Shown: positions 11,271 to 23,100, counted from the first letter of the stretch. The stretch: 64,000 bases of DNA from Marsupella aquatica (GCA_973895155.1 OZ316895.1:19902001-19966000); one strand, 5' to 3'. Made by a program: numbers and translations. Notes: generated by a model not told the origin, from the letters alone.

Positions 11271-11667
11271 TGTCATTTAACACCGTTGGTTCAAATGACG
11301 GTAATACATTTTTTGTCATTTATCACCGTTGTCCAAAATGACCCAAATAGATTTTTGGTCATTTCAATCATTGTCCAGAGTGACTATAATGTTGTTAAAC
11401 ATTGATTTATCATTGTTGTTATTAATTGCGTCATTTAAGACATGTGTCTAAATTGACCATTTAGGGAAATTGGGACATTTTGGTCCCATCAGTCATTACA
11501 AACATTATACAAAATGACGCAAAAGTTAACATTTTGTCATTTCATTCCATTGGTCATTGTGGACAGTCATTCCCTTGTCATTCTTTTTGTGTCATTAAAA
11601 TTTTTGGTCATTTATTCATCTCCGTCATTGGGTGATTGGTCATAAAGGGCCCTGTTTTCTTCTAGTG
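11271..11667. repeat. Subterminal GTCAT-motif region and CACTA-like terminus
   Basis: At least a dozen GTCAT or TGAC motifs in both orientations lead to the terminus at 11667 (…TTCTTCTAGTG). The following bases are GCG; a matching 3-bp duplication cannot be tested because the left end was not found. Confidence 0.55.
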
Positions 11668-13349
11668 GCGCGGCCTCCTCATTTGCCTTTCTCTCTTTTA
11701 GAACCCTCTCTTATCAGAGATATACAGTTAGAGGCCTTAATGATGCTCCCCAACATTTGTGAATATGTCGTTCACTCCCAGATTAATTTTCTTGAGTGGC
11801 GCGGGAAATGGAGGTATTCAATCTCTGTGAGCCTGGAGTGTGAAGTGCCAATATACTGTCATCTCTCTCTAAGTGCACATTGTCAAAAAAGAAGTATCTG
11901 GTGTGCACTAAACATCTCTGTGCACTAAACATCTCTGTGCACTCTTATCACTTATCAATAAGAGTGTCTGGTTTACATCTCTTCATAAAATGTGCAATGT
12001 CCTTAGTCAGTGAACAGTCTCAAGACTCCTACCCTTAATTGTGCATCCCTGCCTCAAATGCCGGCCCCTACCCCGCAAGTGCAATTTTAACAGTACTACA
12101 AAGTGCCATGCACTTATCCAGACATTTTTTGGCAAGTTAAATATGATGTGTGATACACATGTCTAACTTAAAGGGAGTTGAAAGTAAGATTATTCTCACT
12201 TTTTGGATTGTTGAACCTGTAGACTATTGCACACCACAATGTTCCATGATTGCTCACTCGCTAGTAGTGATCAGAAATGATTGGTTAATGAAGTCAATGT
12301 AGCTCAATAGAACCTAGCTATTGATCATCTCCACTGCACAACTGCCTACTTTGTTATTGGCCCCACCTTCTACTGTACATAAAATACTTTCCAAGGGGCC
12401 TCCATTTGGCTTCAAATTGCAGAAACTGCAATTGACCCTTCTTGGTGGCAAAGTCTTGGGACTCATCATCTTCAGTAAAGGAGATCTCCCTCCAATGGCA
12501 AATTCTCTAGTGATTCCCAACTACCAACTGATAGCAACATCCCACAACTCCTCTCACTAATCTGCCCTCTTGCTGTAAAGTTTGTTATTTCAATCTGACT
12601 GGCTGAATCAAATCTTTATTTATGCTGGGAGTGCTCCTTTGCTTGGGTGTTTGCTAAAGAAATGTGGCATTGGATTCATGCCATTCTAACCCCCAAAATA
12701 ACCTTCCGACTGACAATTTCAGAATTTTGCACAATCAATTCCTGGGATTGTTTGCCACACAGATGGTGGACCAGTACATTGTGGTCAGACAAATTGAGAG
12801 ATTTTAGTCTTTGAAAAGTGTGTGGTTGAATCCTAATGCTGTAATTTTTCATCCAGAAAAATTTAATCAACTTAGGCATAAGCAATTGGAGTAAAGATTT
12901 GAGCAGAATTTAAGACTTCCTTAAATATTGCAGCGTAGATAGCCCAGGTTGACATACAAAATGCAACCTCAAGGCAACAAAGTCATCTATTGAAAACTCA
13001 ACATTACTTTGGAGTGTCCCACGTACCTTGCGGGCCTCTAAACATCTTGGAAACAATTGTCCTCCACCCCCAGGTACTATGGCAACTTTGTTGTACACTT
13101 AATGCTACCAGCCTGAGTGCATTGAGGTGAGTACATTCAACTAAGTGTGTTGCATTCAAAGACTTACCCTCCCCCCATCCCATTTTTCATTTGCAAGCCC
13201 AACTTCAACTACACCCCAAAGTCACAGTCTAGAGGTTTCACTCTAGCTCATAGGCCTTGAAGCAAGCCTTGAAGAGTAGCTTTCAATCATGATTGTATAG
13301 TAAGATGTCAATTTGTTCTCCATGATGAAGATTCTCCTAAGACACATGC
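11668..13349. other. Intergenic, no gene recognised
   Basis: No conserved exon is seen. The minus strand between about 12310 and 13100 has short protein-like frames that might be an old retroelement, but no diagnostic motif is present. Confidence 0.4.
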
Positions 13350-13769
13350 ACTACCGTCTTCCCCCAAACACAACGCCATGGCCTTGTGTTTGAATAGTGG
13401 GCCATGAGGTGCTATATTCAAATAGTGCACCCAGGGTGTTGTATTTGAGTATTTGTTTTCATTTTTTTGTATTTGCAAGGCATTGTGTTTGAAAATGGGC
13501 GTTGTGTTCAAATACTGACATTGTGTTTGAATATTGACATTGTCATTTGATTCTTGAATGTTTTACTATTTGTGTTGTTTAACAATTTAGGTTTCAATCT
13601 CAAAAACAGTGTCCAACTTGAACACAACGCCAATATTCAAACACAACGCCCGGGCGATGTGTTAAAATGACGTTGTGTTTGAAGAAACCATACTTTTTCT
13701 TATAAAGACCTGAACAAACTCGTTTTTGAACACAACGCTCGGGCGCTGTGTTTGGGGGAAGACGGTAGT
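13350..13769. mobile_element. MITE-like palindromic DNA element with inverted ends
   Basis: The left end CTACCGTCTTCCCCCAAACA (13351) is the inverted complement of the right end ending at 13768. The match is 26 of 27 bases, and one further base pairs on each side (13350/13769). The interior repeats the motif AACACAACGCC and its complement several times and has no coding capacity. No convincing target duplication is visible. The superfamily is not assigned. Confidence 0.8.
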
Positions 13770-14175
13770 TGGATAACAGTTGGTTTTTAAGGTTGATAAT
13801 GTGTTTGACCTTTTCTATTGGGGCTTTGTTCTTGCGTGGCTATTGTTTTGATGTTCTCCACCTTTTTGGCCGTGTGATTTCCCATGATTCACTGTGGGTG
13901 CTCTCAAAGGGCAGTTTGCTATGGCTGCCTCACCCCTTGTACTTGCCTCGCACACTCTTTGCAGACTTTTGGCTACTCTAGTTACTCAAGTAATGAAGTT
14001 GTTGGGTATTTTGAGTCAAATAAATAAGTATATTATAATGGTCTACCTCAAATGGTCATTACAAGTTAGGGGGATTAAACTACAAAGCCAAGGATGCACA
14101 TCAAAAGGAATTGACTCAAGCAAACTTGTTGTCAAAGGAGATTGTGTCCGAATTGTATATAAATAAATATATATA
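13770..14175. other. Spacer, no gene recognised
   Basis: One frame open for 90 codons (13894-14166) has no recognisable family. The sequence ends in an AT-rich (TATA)n tract at the Helitron boundary. Confidence 0.4.
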
Positions 14176-15871
14176 CTAGCTCAATACCCGTGCGTTGCAC
14201 AAAAGATGTGGTGAAAAAAAGATGTGGTGTTGTCCAAGATGTTGTTAAGAAAATATGTCTCATTTTGCCCAAGATGTCGTCAATAAAAAATATGTACTGA
14301 CATTGCCAAAGATGTTGTTAAGGGGAAAAGATGTTGTGTTGCACAAGATGTTGTTAAGAAAAATGATGTTGTGTCGCCCAAGATGTTGGTAAGAAACAAA
14401 ATGTCGTGGCTCCCAAGATGCTGTTAAGAAAGAAGTATCATGGTGCCCAAGATGTTGTTAAGAGCAAAGATTATGTGTTGCCCAAGATGTTGTCAAGAAA
14501 AAAGAAGTCATTTTGCCAAAGATGTCATCAAGTAAATAGATGTTGTGGCACCACTTATGTTGTTATGCCAAAGATGTCATTAAATATAAAGATGTTGTTA
14601 AGTACAAAATGGTCAATAAGTAAAGTATGTAGTTAGTCAAAGATGTTGTGAAGTAAAAGATTTGGGCCCAATTCTTGTGCGATGCACAAAAGATGTTCAG
14701 GTGACGAAAAAATGTCAAGTTGAAAAAAGATGTCCATGAGAGAAAAAAATGTTGAGGTGAGGAAATGAAGTGGAGGTGAAAAACATGCCAAGGTCAGAGA
14801 AGATGTCAAAGATGAGGAAAAGACGTCGAGGAGAGAAAGATGTCAAGAGTGAGGGAAAGATGTTGTGGTGAGATAAAGATGTCAAGGTGAGAAAAAGATG
14901 GTGAGATGAGAAAAAGGTAAGATGTCATGGTGAGAAAGATGTCAAAATGAGAAAAAGATGTCAAAGTCATAAAAGATCATAAGGGGAGAAGATGTTGAGA
15001 GTGAGAAAAAAATCATGGTGAGATAAAGATGTCAATGTGAGAAAAGATGGCCAGATGAGAAAAAGATGACAAGGCAAGGAAAAGATGCCGAGGAGAGATA
15101 AACATGTAAAGATTAGAAAAATATTGTCAAGGCAAAAAAATATATCAAGGCAAGAAGAGATATCAAGGTGAGGCAAAACATTATAAGCTTTGCAATGTAA
15201 TATCAAGACATGTTATTTGTGATCCCGACCATACACTTTTGTGGTCTTGTTCAATACCTCTTGCGTTGCACATAGAAATTGGAGATGCAAGATAATTAGG
15301 CCAGAGCATCATAGAGTCCTAGCACATTCAATGAAGTGATAGGAAAAGATATAGTTTTTCTTTTTCTTTTATTTATATTCAAAGTTTTTCAAAGTTTTCT
15401 TCCCAATTTTTCAATTTAAATATAAATAAATTTGATTATTTGTTAATTAAGTTTTTTATCTTGGGCAGGTGCAGGCAGGCTAAAGGGCAGCTTGGGCAGA
15501 CATTTATTTCAGATGTTGTGTATGGATAGATCTAATGGTATTAAAAACCATAGTTTTGATGAAGTATCAAGATTGTTTCTTGCTTTTTTATTAGTTTGTA
15601 AAAAGACAATCCGAGATAGGTATTATAGTGGTAAAGAATGGTAGAGGGAGGTAGAAGGAGGAACACTTGATATGCATGGATAGTGACTTGTTTCTTGTGC
15701 AGCATTTGGCAGCTCCCCTGTCTTGCTTAGGTGTCAGGCTTGTCTTCACACTGAATGTAATTGTTTTTTGGTTTATTCCTTCTGTTTGTCAGTTTCTTAA
15801 TTTTTTGGGTCTGCAAATTCAAAAGACTACCACCGCAAAAAAAAGGTGCAACATGGTATTATAGTTTTTGA
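14176..15871 (-). mobile_element. Non-autonomous Helitron-like element, copy 1
   Basis: Read on the minus strand, the 3' terminus is a short hairpin (GTGC-AAC-GCAC), then GGGTATTGAG, then CTAG, abutting host T. This is the Helitron 3' signature. On the plus strand it reads A|CTAGCTCAATACCCGTGCG at 14175. The interior is a degenerate minisatellite of AAGATGTC / GGTGAGAAAAAG units (about 14200-15180). Further copies of the hairpin motif occur near 14670 and 15252. The other end, at 15871 (GA|T, giving 5' TC AAAAACTATAATACC on the minus strand), is inferred by comparison with copy 2. No Rep/helicase gene is present. Confidence 0.65.
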
Positions 15872-17055
15872 TGTTGTCAAATGTGGTTGTCCCTTTTTAT
15901 ATGTATCCCTAAACCCTATCACCCAATCCAAGAGTAGTCTGGCCCCCAACCCATTGTTATCTCATCCAAATATATATATTGAATTTTTCCAAGTAAATTT
16001 GTTTCCATAAAATAATTTCATATAAGTACCAAGGTGGAATGGGTGTGTACACTCTCCTTGCATTGCATGCAGAGTGCGTTGGGGCAAAGGGTCAATACAA
16101 ATAAGACTGGTCAGGGAAAGATTGGATAAAGAGTGTACTTGCCAGTACAAGGGGACATCAAAAGGAAGTAATGTATTTGCTAAAGTGATGAGAAACATCA
16201 AGAAGGATTCGTCTCCCTTCATTTTTTCCAGTGGCTTTATTTTTATTTGTCCTCTTAGCTATGCTTTGCATATTGGGTTATTTCATCTTCTAGTAGAATG
16301 TAGCTTTCTGCTGCTAGAGGAAACCATAAACTAACTTAGCTTGTATCACTTGCAAATAGTATAAGCAAAACAATCAAGTTTGGTGCGGGGTTTGGTGATG
16401 CAAAGTACTCAATAGAGGTCACCATAGTATCATGAGCTGAAAAGAAGATTATGTCCTGCTTCCTTGGGCACTAAGAGTTGAGATGGTTTGAAATGCAGAA
16501 AAACATATAAAAATAACTAGGGCCTCATCATGAATTCTCTGTCCAAACGACATTGTGGGAGGAGTTGTAGAAGTGGTAAAGAGAGTCTAACAGGGGTCAC
16601 TGGATTTGTCAGCATGCAGCTCTATACAACTCTGTATCAGCTCCCTCCAAAAGGACTAAAGCAACATTACATAAGTCAGATAATTATTTGCAGATTGAGA
16701 TTGTTAGCTTATGACAGCCTGGAATGCGCCATAGCTACCACGGGTATAAATTCATCATTTCAATTCATTCGACAAAACAAAAGCCAATTCAAAGGTCCCC
16801 TAATTTTTACATATATGCCAATAATGCCCAAAATTATTTGCGCCATTTTTATCTCAGGAATATCAGAATCTCTTCTCTGAATGAGCTGAAGAGTAATGAT
16901 AAATCCTGAATTGACTACGAAAATGTCAAACGGATTAAGGCGGTTATTAGGCAATGATCAAATAATTCACATCTAGTGTACATTGTAACTAATTAACTGT
17001 TCTAAGGGGCAAGCCTCTGGTAAGGTGACACTAGCTTTTTTAAAATAAGTTTATT
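15872..17055. other. AT-rich spacer, no gene recognised
   Basis: Short ORFs only; no conserved domain or element edge seen. Confidence 0.4.
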
Positions 17056-17160
17056 TCAGAACCCCAAGAAACCCAGGAGCATAGCGAAAGCCACATTGGC
17101 AGAGGCCACAGCAGCACCGGGGCCCAAGAAAGCAAGCCCTAAGTCAAGACCTTGGGGCAT
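17056..17160 (-). pseudogene. Possible gene fragment: short Gly/Ala-rich membrane segment followed by AATAAA
   Basis: On the minus strand, 34 codons run from ATG at 17160 to TGA at 17056 and read as a Gly/Ala-rich hydrophobic segment (LGPGAAVASANVAFAMLLGF). They are followed at once by AATAAA, like the end of a real transcript. I cannot name the family. Because it lies left of a Helitron 3' end at 18442, it could be a captured gene fragment. Confidence 0.2.
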
Positions 17161-17299
17161 GCATGGGTCCTAGTCAGCCACCATGACCTGGCACTAGTAC
17201 TAACACCTTTCTAAAGATTTACAATGAAATGCTTGGGCTTGAGTACACTGCAACTTCACCTAGGAAACTAATATCCAATGATGCTCATCATGCATATTT

Positions 17300-18442
17300 A
17301 TGTTTTCTTGCCGTGCCATCAATGTCACTATTGGGACTTGTGATGTGGCTAACCCAACCATGTCCTCATACAGGTCTGGCTACCAGAACATCAGCCAAGA
17401 TATGCGTGCCATCTTGAACCCTTGCTTGAACTATTCTACCCAAGATTCTACCGGAATGTTGCAAAATATGAATAAGATTGTCTTGCAGGCGGCAAAGAAT
17501 CCCAATTCTGTCTTTCTCTCATCGTCGCCCGCTTACAAAACAAGATTTGGGTGGGACCGGGGGCGGGACTGATCTATGACTCTCAGTTGTGTGGTGTTTT
17601 CTCCAGTCTGTTGGATCATACAAATGTGGCCCTCAATGCACCCTCCTTGCTTGCCCTCCCATCGTGCCCCTGGCCAACACATCCTCACCTGGACCCAGGT
17701 GAGGTACACCCTCCTCCTTGCCCTCCATGTGGGCCTGGACAGAGGCCTGCCCCACCTTGCTTGCCCTGCCCTGCCCAAATGCAATGTCTATTGTGGCAGT
17801 TGTATAGGCAGTTGCTATACAACTGCACGCCCTCTCCTACTCGCAATGAAAAAAGAACTAAAAGGAAAAAGGGAAAGAACAAGTTTTTTTTTTCAAAAAT
17901 CTCCTTCTTGTCATGCGATTGTGTTTGGGCTTTGCATATCTGCAGCTGTTGTGTCTCACCACACATTTCTGCACCCACTTTGCAACAACACCGTGGCCAC
18001 CAATTACAAGGATGGAACAAGAACATGGCCGCAACAACTGCATTCCTGCATTGACAACATGCCCCAATGACAACATGGCCGCGATAACCGCATCATTGAC
18101 CAAAATGACTGGATGGTTACAACAACAACCGTGCAATGCACAAGCATTGGGATAGTGAGAAAGTGGAGGGAGAGAAGGGGAGGAAAGGCCACAAGGAGAG
18201 GAGATGTCACCCGGCCTCCACCTAGTGCTGAGCCACTACCCTGGCAAGCTACATATGCCTTGGGTGCCATCCCTTGTCTTGTCCTCGCCCCATCTTTTTT
18301 TCAACAATTTTTTTGTGGAACAACCACTTTTATGCAACAACTACTTTTACATGCCAAGTCTTTTCCTCCATGACATATTTTGCACAATGACATATTTTGC
18401 ATGAACACATCTCCAATGGGCAATGCACAGGTATTGAGCTAG
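17300..18442 (+). mobile_element. Helitron-like 3' end region, possibly with captured gene fragment
   Basis: The plus strand ends in GCAATGCACAGGTATTGAGC then CTAG|T at 18439-18442, matching the Helitron terminus seen inverted at 14176 and 19582. A second, older-looking terminus (CCGTGCAATGCACAAGCATT then GATAGT) lies at about 18130-18155. Upstream, 17300-17572 is open and protein-like (SYRSGYQNISQDMRAILNP), but I do not recognise it. The 5' end was not located. Confidence 0.45.
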
Positions 18443-18639
18443 TGTCTTATAATTATGACAGATATAGTCTAAGACATAGGGCCTCTCCAGTTCAATTGTG
18501 TTTATAAACAAAGTAAGAGGCAAGGACAAAGAGCCACTAGAAGCAAAGAGAAGTGGTTTGACTTCCTCCTCGAGGCCACTCTCACCGTAGTTGTTTAGAC
18601 TTTACAAAGTAGTGAATTTCTTTTCACATAAGAGATTGA
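18443..18639. other. Spacer, nothing recognised
   Basis: No feature supported. Confidence 0.4.
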
Positions 18640-19150
18640 TGGGACCTGAAATTGAAGCCCCCATGGACCACAAGGTTGATCTTTGAAACCTCTATGGACC
18701 ACATTTCCCACATTTTGAATATAACTGTAATAACTTGATTTTCCTTACAAATATTTTCTAATTTGGGGATATAATGGAGCAGGAGGTTAGCTACAATTTC
18801 ATCAAAGTGACAATGAAATTTTGGTCATTTTGGTTGAGTTTTTCATTATAATATGTAGAAGGGTAAATTCCATTCCAAAAATCTTCATTTTGTTAATAGT
18901 AAATGTTTACGGTTGCAATTGTTTAGGTCTACCTCCTTCTTGAGGTCTACTCCTTGTAGGCACAAAACTAAAAGTTAGTTTAGTAATCATAATCATCAAG
19001 TTATGGGCCCCAAACTAGCACATACCACCAGAATGTTGTCCACTTGAGCACTATGTCCAACCTGGTGGTCCATCTAGACTTCAATTTTTAAGACACCTGC
19101 TACAATGTTTTTCAACATTGGTTAACATCATGTCAAAAGGCTTTAATTGA
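18640..19150 (+). repeat. Dispersed repeat, copy A (second copy at 36520-36978)
   Basis: It shares ordered blocks with 36520-36978. These include CCCATGGACCACA, 'tAgGTTAGCTACA', ATCAAAGTGACA, TTGAGTTTTTCAT, ATCATCAAGTTATGGG, 'ACCACCAgAAT' and 'CAATGTgaAAAGGCT' type matches over about 450 bp. The copies are diverged with small indels. No coding capacity and no termini identified. Confidence 0.7.
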
Positions 19151-19581
19151 GACTTCAGTTGCACCTTGTTTAATTGAGATTGATTTCTCATTCAAGCTCA
19201 GTTATTACACTACTCCCTTTTTGTGAGCCTAACTTCACAAATTGCAAAGGATATCAATGACACTCTTGCTTGGTCCAAACCAACTTAATTAATTTTCTTG
19301 AAATTCTGACATTAAACAAGTTGGTTTCACTGTTTTATTCCCTGTTTTATTTGAGCATAAATTAGATTCTTAGTGTGCACTTATAGTAACATTTATTGAA
19401 GTAATTACTCTAAGGATAATCTTCAAACCCCTTTTGCACAAAGGAGAGCCCCTTTCTTTTCATTTTCATTTTTTGCCCCTACAAGGAAATCACAAGTTTA
19501 CAATTAACACAAATCCAAACAATGTCAGTAAAAAAAATTCAGAGTGTACACTTAATCAAATTCCCAGCAATCATGTTGAAA
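19151..19581. other. Spacer, nothing recognised
   Basis: AT-rich; no feature supported. Confidence 0.4.
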
Positions 19582-21372
19582 CTAGCTCAATACCTGTGCG
19601 TTGCACAAAAGATGTCGTGTTGCCCAAGATGTCATTAAGAAAACAGATGTTGTGTTGCCCAAGATGTGAGAAAAAGATGTTGAAATGAACAAATATATCA
19701 AAGAGAAAAAGAGATTTCAAGCTGAGAAAAAGAAGTAGAGTTGAGAGGAAACATGTCAAGGAGAGAAAAGATGGCGAGGTGAGAAAAATATGTGAAAATA
19801 AGGAAAATATGTCAAGGAGAGAAAAGACGTTGAGGGTGAGGCAAAGGTGTGATAAAAATATGAAGCCTGTGAGAAAAAGGTTGTTGAGCATAGACGACAA
19901 TCGCAATGGTAAGCACATGACACATCCAACGTGCAAGTAGTCAACACAAGAGATACGTGGTTCACCTCTTCGAGGCTACGTCCACAAGAACACACAAGAG
20001 AGCTTTACTAAACTCTAAGCCCGTTGGCTATACCAAGTCTCTACAGTGTAAGCTCTCCTCATCTCTCAAGTGGCTCCATAACAATGAACCTAAGTTCCAC
20101 TTATCCAAGCAACACCGCTTGGCATATAGTGTGCATCCTAGTTAGCCTAACCACATCTCCGACTATGGTTAGCCTAACTATGGTTACATGTCGTAACCCT
20201 AGACCTTGAGTAAATACCTAACAAAGGTCATATGTTGATGTGAAAAAATATGTCAATGAGAAAAGAGATATTTAGGTGAGGAAAAGAATTTGAGGTAAAA
20301 AAGACGTCAAAGAGAGAAAACATGGCGAGGTGAGAAAAAGATGTAAAGATGAGTAAAAGACGTCGAGGAGAGAAAATATGTCGAGGGTGAGGGAAAGATG
20401 TTGTGGTGAGATAAAATGTCAAGGTGGGAAAAAGATAAGATGTCAAGGTGAGAAAAGATGTGGAGGTGAGGAAAAGCTCTCAAGTCAAGTGAAAACAAAT
20501 GTAGAGGAGAGAAACAAATACTAGGGACTAGAAAGATGTCGAGGGTGAGGAAAAATGGTCATGGTGACATAAATTAAGATGTCAATGTGAGAAAAGATTG
20601 GGAGATGAAAAAAATATGTCAAGGCAAGGTAAAGTTGTTGTGGTGGTGTTCAACAACCCGTGCATTCCACTTAGAAACTGGAGATGCAAGGTAATGGTCA
20701 CCGTAGCATAGAGTCTAAGCACAATTGAGTGATACATTTTTTAAAATATTCTTTTAGAGAAATTAATATTTTATATATTTTATTTATACTCAAGTTTTTC
20801 AAAACTTTAAAGCTAATATCAAATTATTTAAATCTCAATAATAATAATATAATTAATATTCAATTAATTTTTTAATCATGGTCAGTTTTGGGTAGGCTAT
20901 ATAGGTAGCTTGGGGCAGAGGTAATTGAGATTAAAAGGAGTATGGGTGGATCCGACGGTTCAAGAAAAACAAATTTTTAATAAAGTGCTAGGATTGGTTC
21001 CCATTTTTCTAGAGTTTATAAATGTACTATTTTTAGAGTATATGGTATTATAGTGACTTCTCCTCTCCTTATACCAAATAAGTTATTGTGCTTGACTTCA
21101 TTCAATTAATTTGTTCAGGTGACTCCACTATGTTTTCTTGTGCATCCATGATGGTAAAGTTCAATGTTTTGTCTTTTGTTTCCACCATTTGTTTCATTTT
21201 GTGTGAAATGGTTTCCAATCCTTTTGGTCCATGCTATATTTCATTCACTTTTGGTTTTACGCCTTGTGTTTATTGATTACTTAGTTTTTGGCTCTACAAT
21301 ATTTAATTCATTTTTGGTTTTATGCCTTTTGTCCACTACATAAAAAGGTGCAACGTGTCTTGTAGTTTTTGA
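19582..21372 (-). mobile_element. Non-autonomous Helitron-like element, copy 2
   Basis: It starts A|CTAGCTCAATACCTGTGCG at 19581, inverted as in copy 1. It has the same AAGATGTC/GTGAGAAAAAG minisatellite, the same 'GGAGATGCAAGgTAAT' block (20684), and the same distal part (GGGcAG ... ATTATAGTG ... GGTGCAAC ... AGTTTTTGA). The end at 21372 (GA|T) corresponds to 15871 in copy 1. The copy is longer because a solo LTR and its 5-bp duplication (347 bp) inserted at 19882. Confidence 0.65.
19882..20223 (-). mobile_element. Solo LTR of the Copia family at 53563-59483
   Basis: The 342-bp sequence begins TGTTGAGCATAGACGACA and ends CCTAACA. It is flanked on both sides by AAGGT (19877-19881 and 20224-20228), a 5-bp target duplication. 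Its reverse complement matches the 344-bp 5' LTR at 53563-53906 along its length: TGTTAG start, GTGGACGTAGCC, GAGGTGAACCAC, and a GTCTATGCTCAACA end. Intra-element LTR recombination is the usual origin of solo LTRs. Confidence 0.95.
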
Positions 21373-21631
21373 TAAAAAGCAACATGTTATTATAGTTTTT
21401 GGTTTTTCCTAGACAAAATTGCAACAGCCAAGTCCTACATGGCAAATGACACCCTTTCCAGAGTCAGTCCAGACTTTCAAGCAGGATTTGCACAGCGTAT
21501 GTTTCTAAACCAAATGCCAACTATATCAGAATTTTTTCCCAAGACAAAAACTGCAAACCCCAAAATTGAGTAACAATGTCTACTTTCCCTTTTATGTCCC
21601 ATAGTCACAATATTGCCCCCAATATAGAGTG
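21373..21631. other. Spacer before Copia element 1
   Basis: Contains a second partial copy of the Helitron end motif (ATTATAGTTTTTGG, 21388-21401). Nothing else recognised. Confidence 0.4.
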
Positions 21632-21769
21632 TATTATAACCCCATAGTCTAGTTAGGCTTGACCCTGGTTAAGTCACCCTAACCAGGGATGTACCTCATA
21701 TCCCCATATATATAGTTACCGGCAGGAATACCAACTGCCAAGTCATTCATTCCTCATTCTCTTCCAACA
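21632..21769 (+). repeat. 5' LTR of Copia 1
   Basis: 138 bp, starting TATTATAACCCC and ending CTTCCAACA, preceded by target duplication GAGTG. It does not start with the usual TG. Confidence 0.95.
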
Positions 21770-23100
21770 CGTTATCAGCACAAGAGATTCACCAGGCTGA
21801 GCAGGAGAAGAAGGAAAAAATTTAGGGATCATGGAGATTGCATGAGTGACATTGAAAATTAGAGAACCACAGTGAGCAATTTAGAAGCAAGGAAACCCCA
21901 AGTCATCCCACGAACCAAATACCAACAATCGAGACCTCAAATCCTCGCTGCACCTTCCAACTGAATACAAAAGAAGATTAATAAGGACACGTCTAGTACT
22001 GGATCGAATGCAGAAGAGCAGCAAGGAGATAAGGAACACGAAGAGATGGCAAATTGATCAGTACAAACAGGGGAGATTGGACCAAAATTGAAAGCAGATT
22101 GACATTGAAGACCCCAGGGAAATCAAGACCTGAAAGAGAGACAACCTGAAGAAAACTGTCACAAAGAAGAAGTCAAGAACCCAGTCTAAGCAATAAGACC
22201 CAGGATTCAAATTGACTATGGAAGACGGAAGCAATTGTGAATTGAATCGAAGGATCATTTAGCACAAGAAAATTCCAACCGGCACCCAGGCACCATGTTA
22301 AGGACTCAAACCTGAAATCCCTGACAGACACAGGAAAGGAAGAGAAAAGGATAAGGCCCACGAAACCCTGGGATTGCTGCACAGAGTAATCAGACTGAAA
22401 TCCAAAAGAAGAACACAATCTAGCACCATAGATGCACGAACCGGTTCCAGACTTGAAGAACAACAGTCAAAGAAATTGAAAGAAATCCCCAGCCAAAATG
22501 ATTGACAGTGCGAAGCATAAGGACAGCAATAAACCGAAGAACTCCGGGGATAGCACTAAGAGAAAGGAGACAATAGATAGCAAAATTGATCCTGAAGAGA
22601 AGTGATCGATTGAAGCAAACAGAAGAGAGCCTCTCAAGTACTGAAGGAAATGATCAGGAGAGAAAGCGAATCATCGAAAAAAAACTTCCATCGGCTCCTG
22701 AGGCTATTTACAAAGGAGCGAGAAGAAAATTTGAGCACTATTTGTGAGTAAGTGATAGCAGCAATTCAGGTTTGTGTATGCGTGGCCGATCCGTGGCTCC
22801 TATGACAAAGTACAATAAATCCAGTGGACGAAGCACATCGATCTATTGAGAAAGGGAATTGAATTGAGTCGAAGAAGCCTCAAACAATTGAAGGAGGCCC
22901 ATAAGGACACAACCAATAGCTGCAGGATCCCTAAATACCTTAGGGACCTTTATCAGAATTCCTGAAAAGGGAAACAACACCAAGCTGGACCTAGTGAAGC
23001 CCACGGAACATTCTTAGAATCCCCAGACCTTTTTCAAGATTTCGTAGACCAACCTACAAACCTTGAAACACACTTAGTAACACAGGACCATAGGTTACCA
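21770..23100 (+). other. Leader and gag-position region of Copia 1, no gag ORF
   Basis: After the PBS-like CGTTATCAGCAC (21770-21781), about 1.3 kb of A-rich sequence occupies the place where gag should be. Stops are frequent in every plus frame and there is no CX2CX4HX4C knuckle. This copy appears to have lost gag, so it would need Gag supplied by another element. Confidence 0.6.

Larger units (their letters stand above)
1700..11667. mobile_element. Probable CACTA-type DNA transposon or remnant; right terminus at 11667, left terminus not found
   Basis: Seen: the right edge reads GGGCCC, TGTTTTCT, TCTAGTG. On the opposite strand this is CACTAGAAGAAAACAGGGCC, the form of a plant CACTA (En/Spm) terminus. 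Inside it, from about 1716 to 11640, the short motifs GTCAT and ATGAC/TGACC recur very densely, as expected of CACTA subterminal repeats. Diverged pieces of the 580-bp unit lie on both sides of the central gene (2040-2640 and 7100-10431). I found no matching CACTAG terminus on the left, so the element is truncated, diverged there, or starts elsewhere. I see no standard CACTA transposase (TNP2) domain. The extent is inference. Confidence 0.45.

Noticed and set aside
12310-13100. Minus-strand frames (for example FQRLKSLNLSDHNVLV) as a LINE endonuclease remnant
   Set aside because: The SDHN-like match is too short, and no RT or other endonuclease motif is visible.
17551-18070. Two overlapping ORFs of about 165 codons
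   Set aside because: Both are Cys/Pro/Leu-rich readings of the same C-rich DNA in different frames with no domain.
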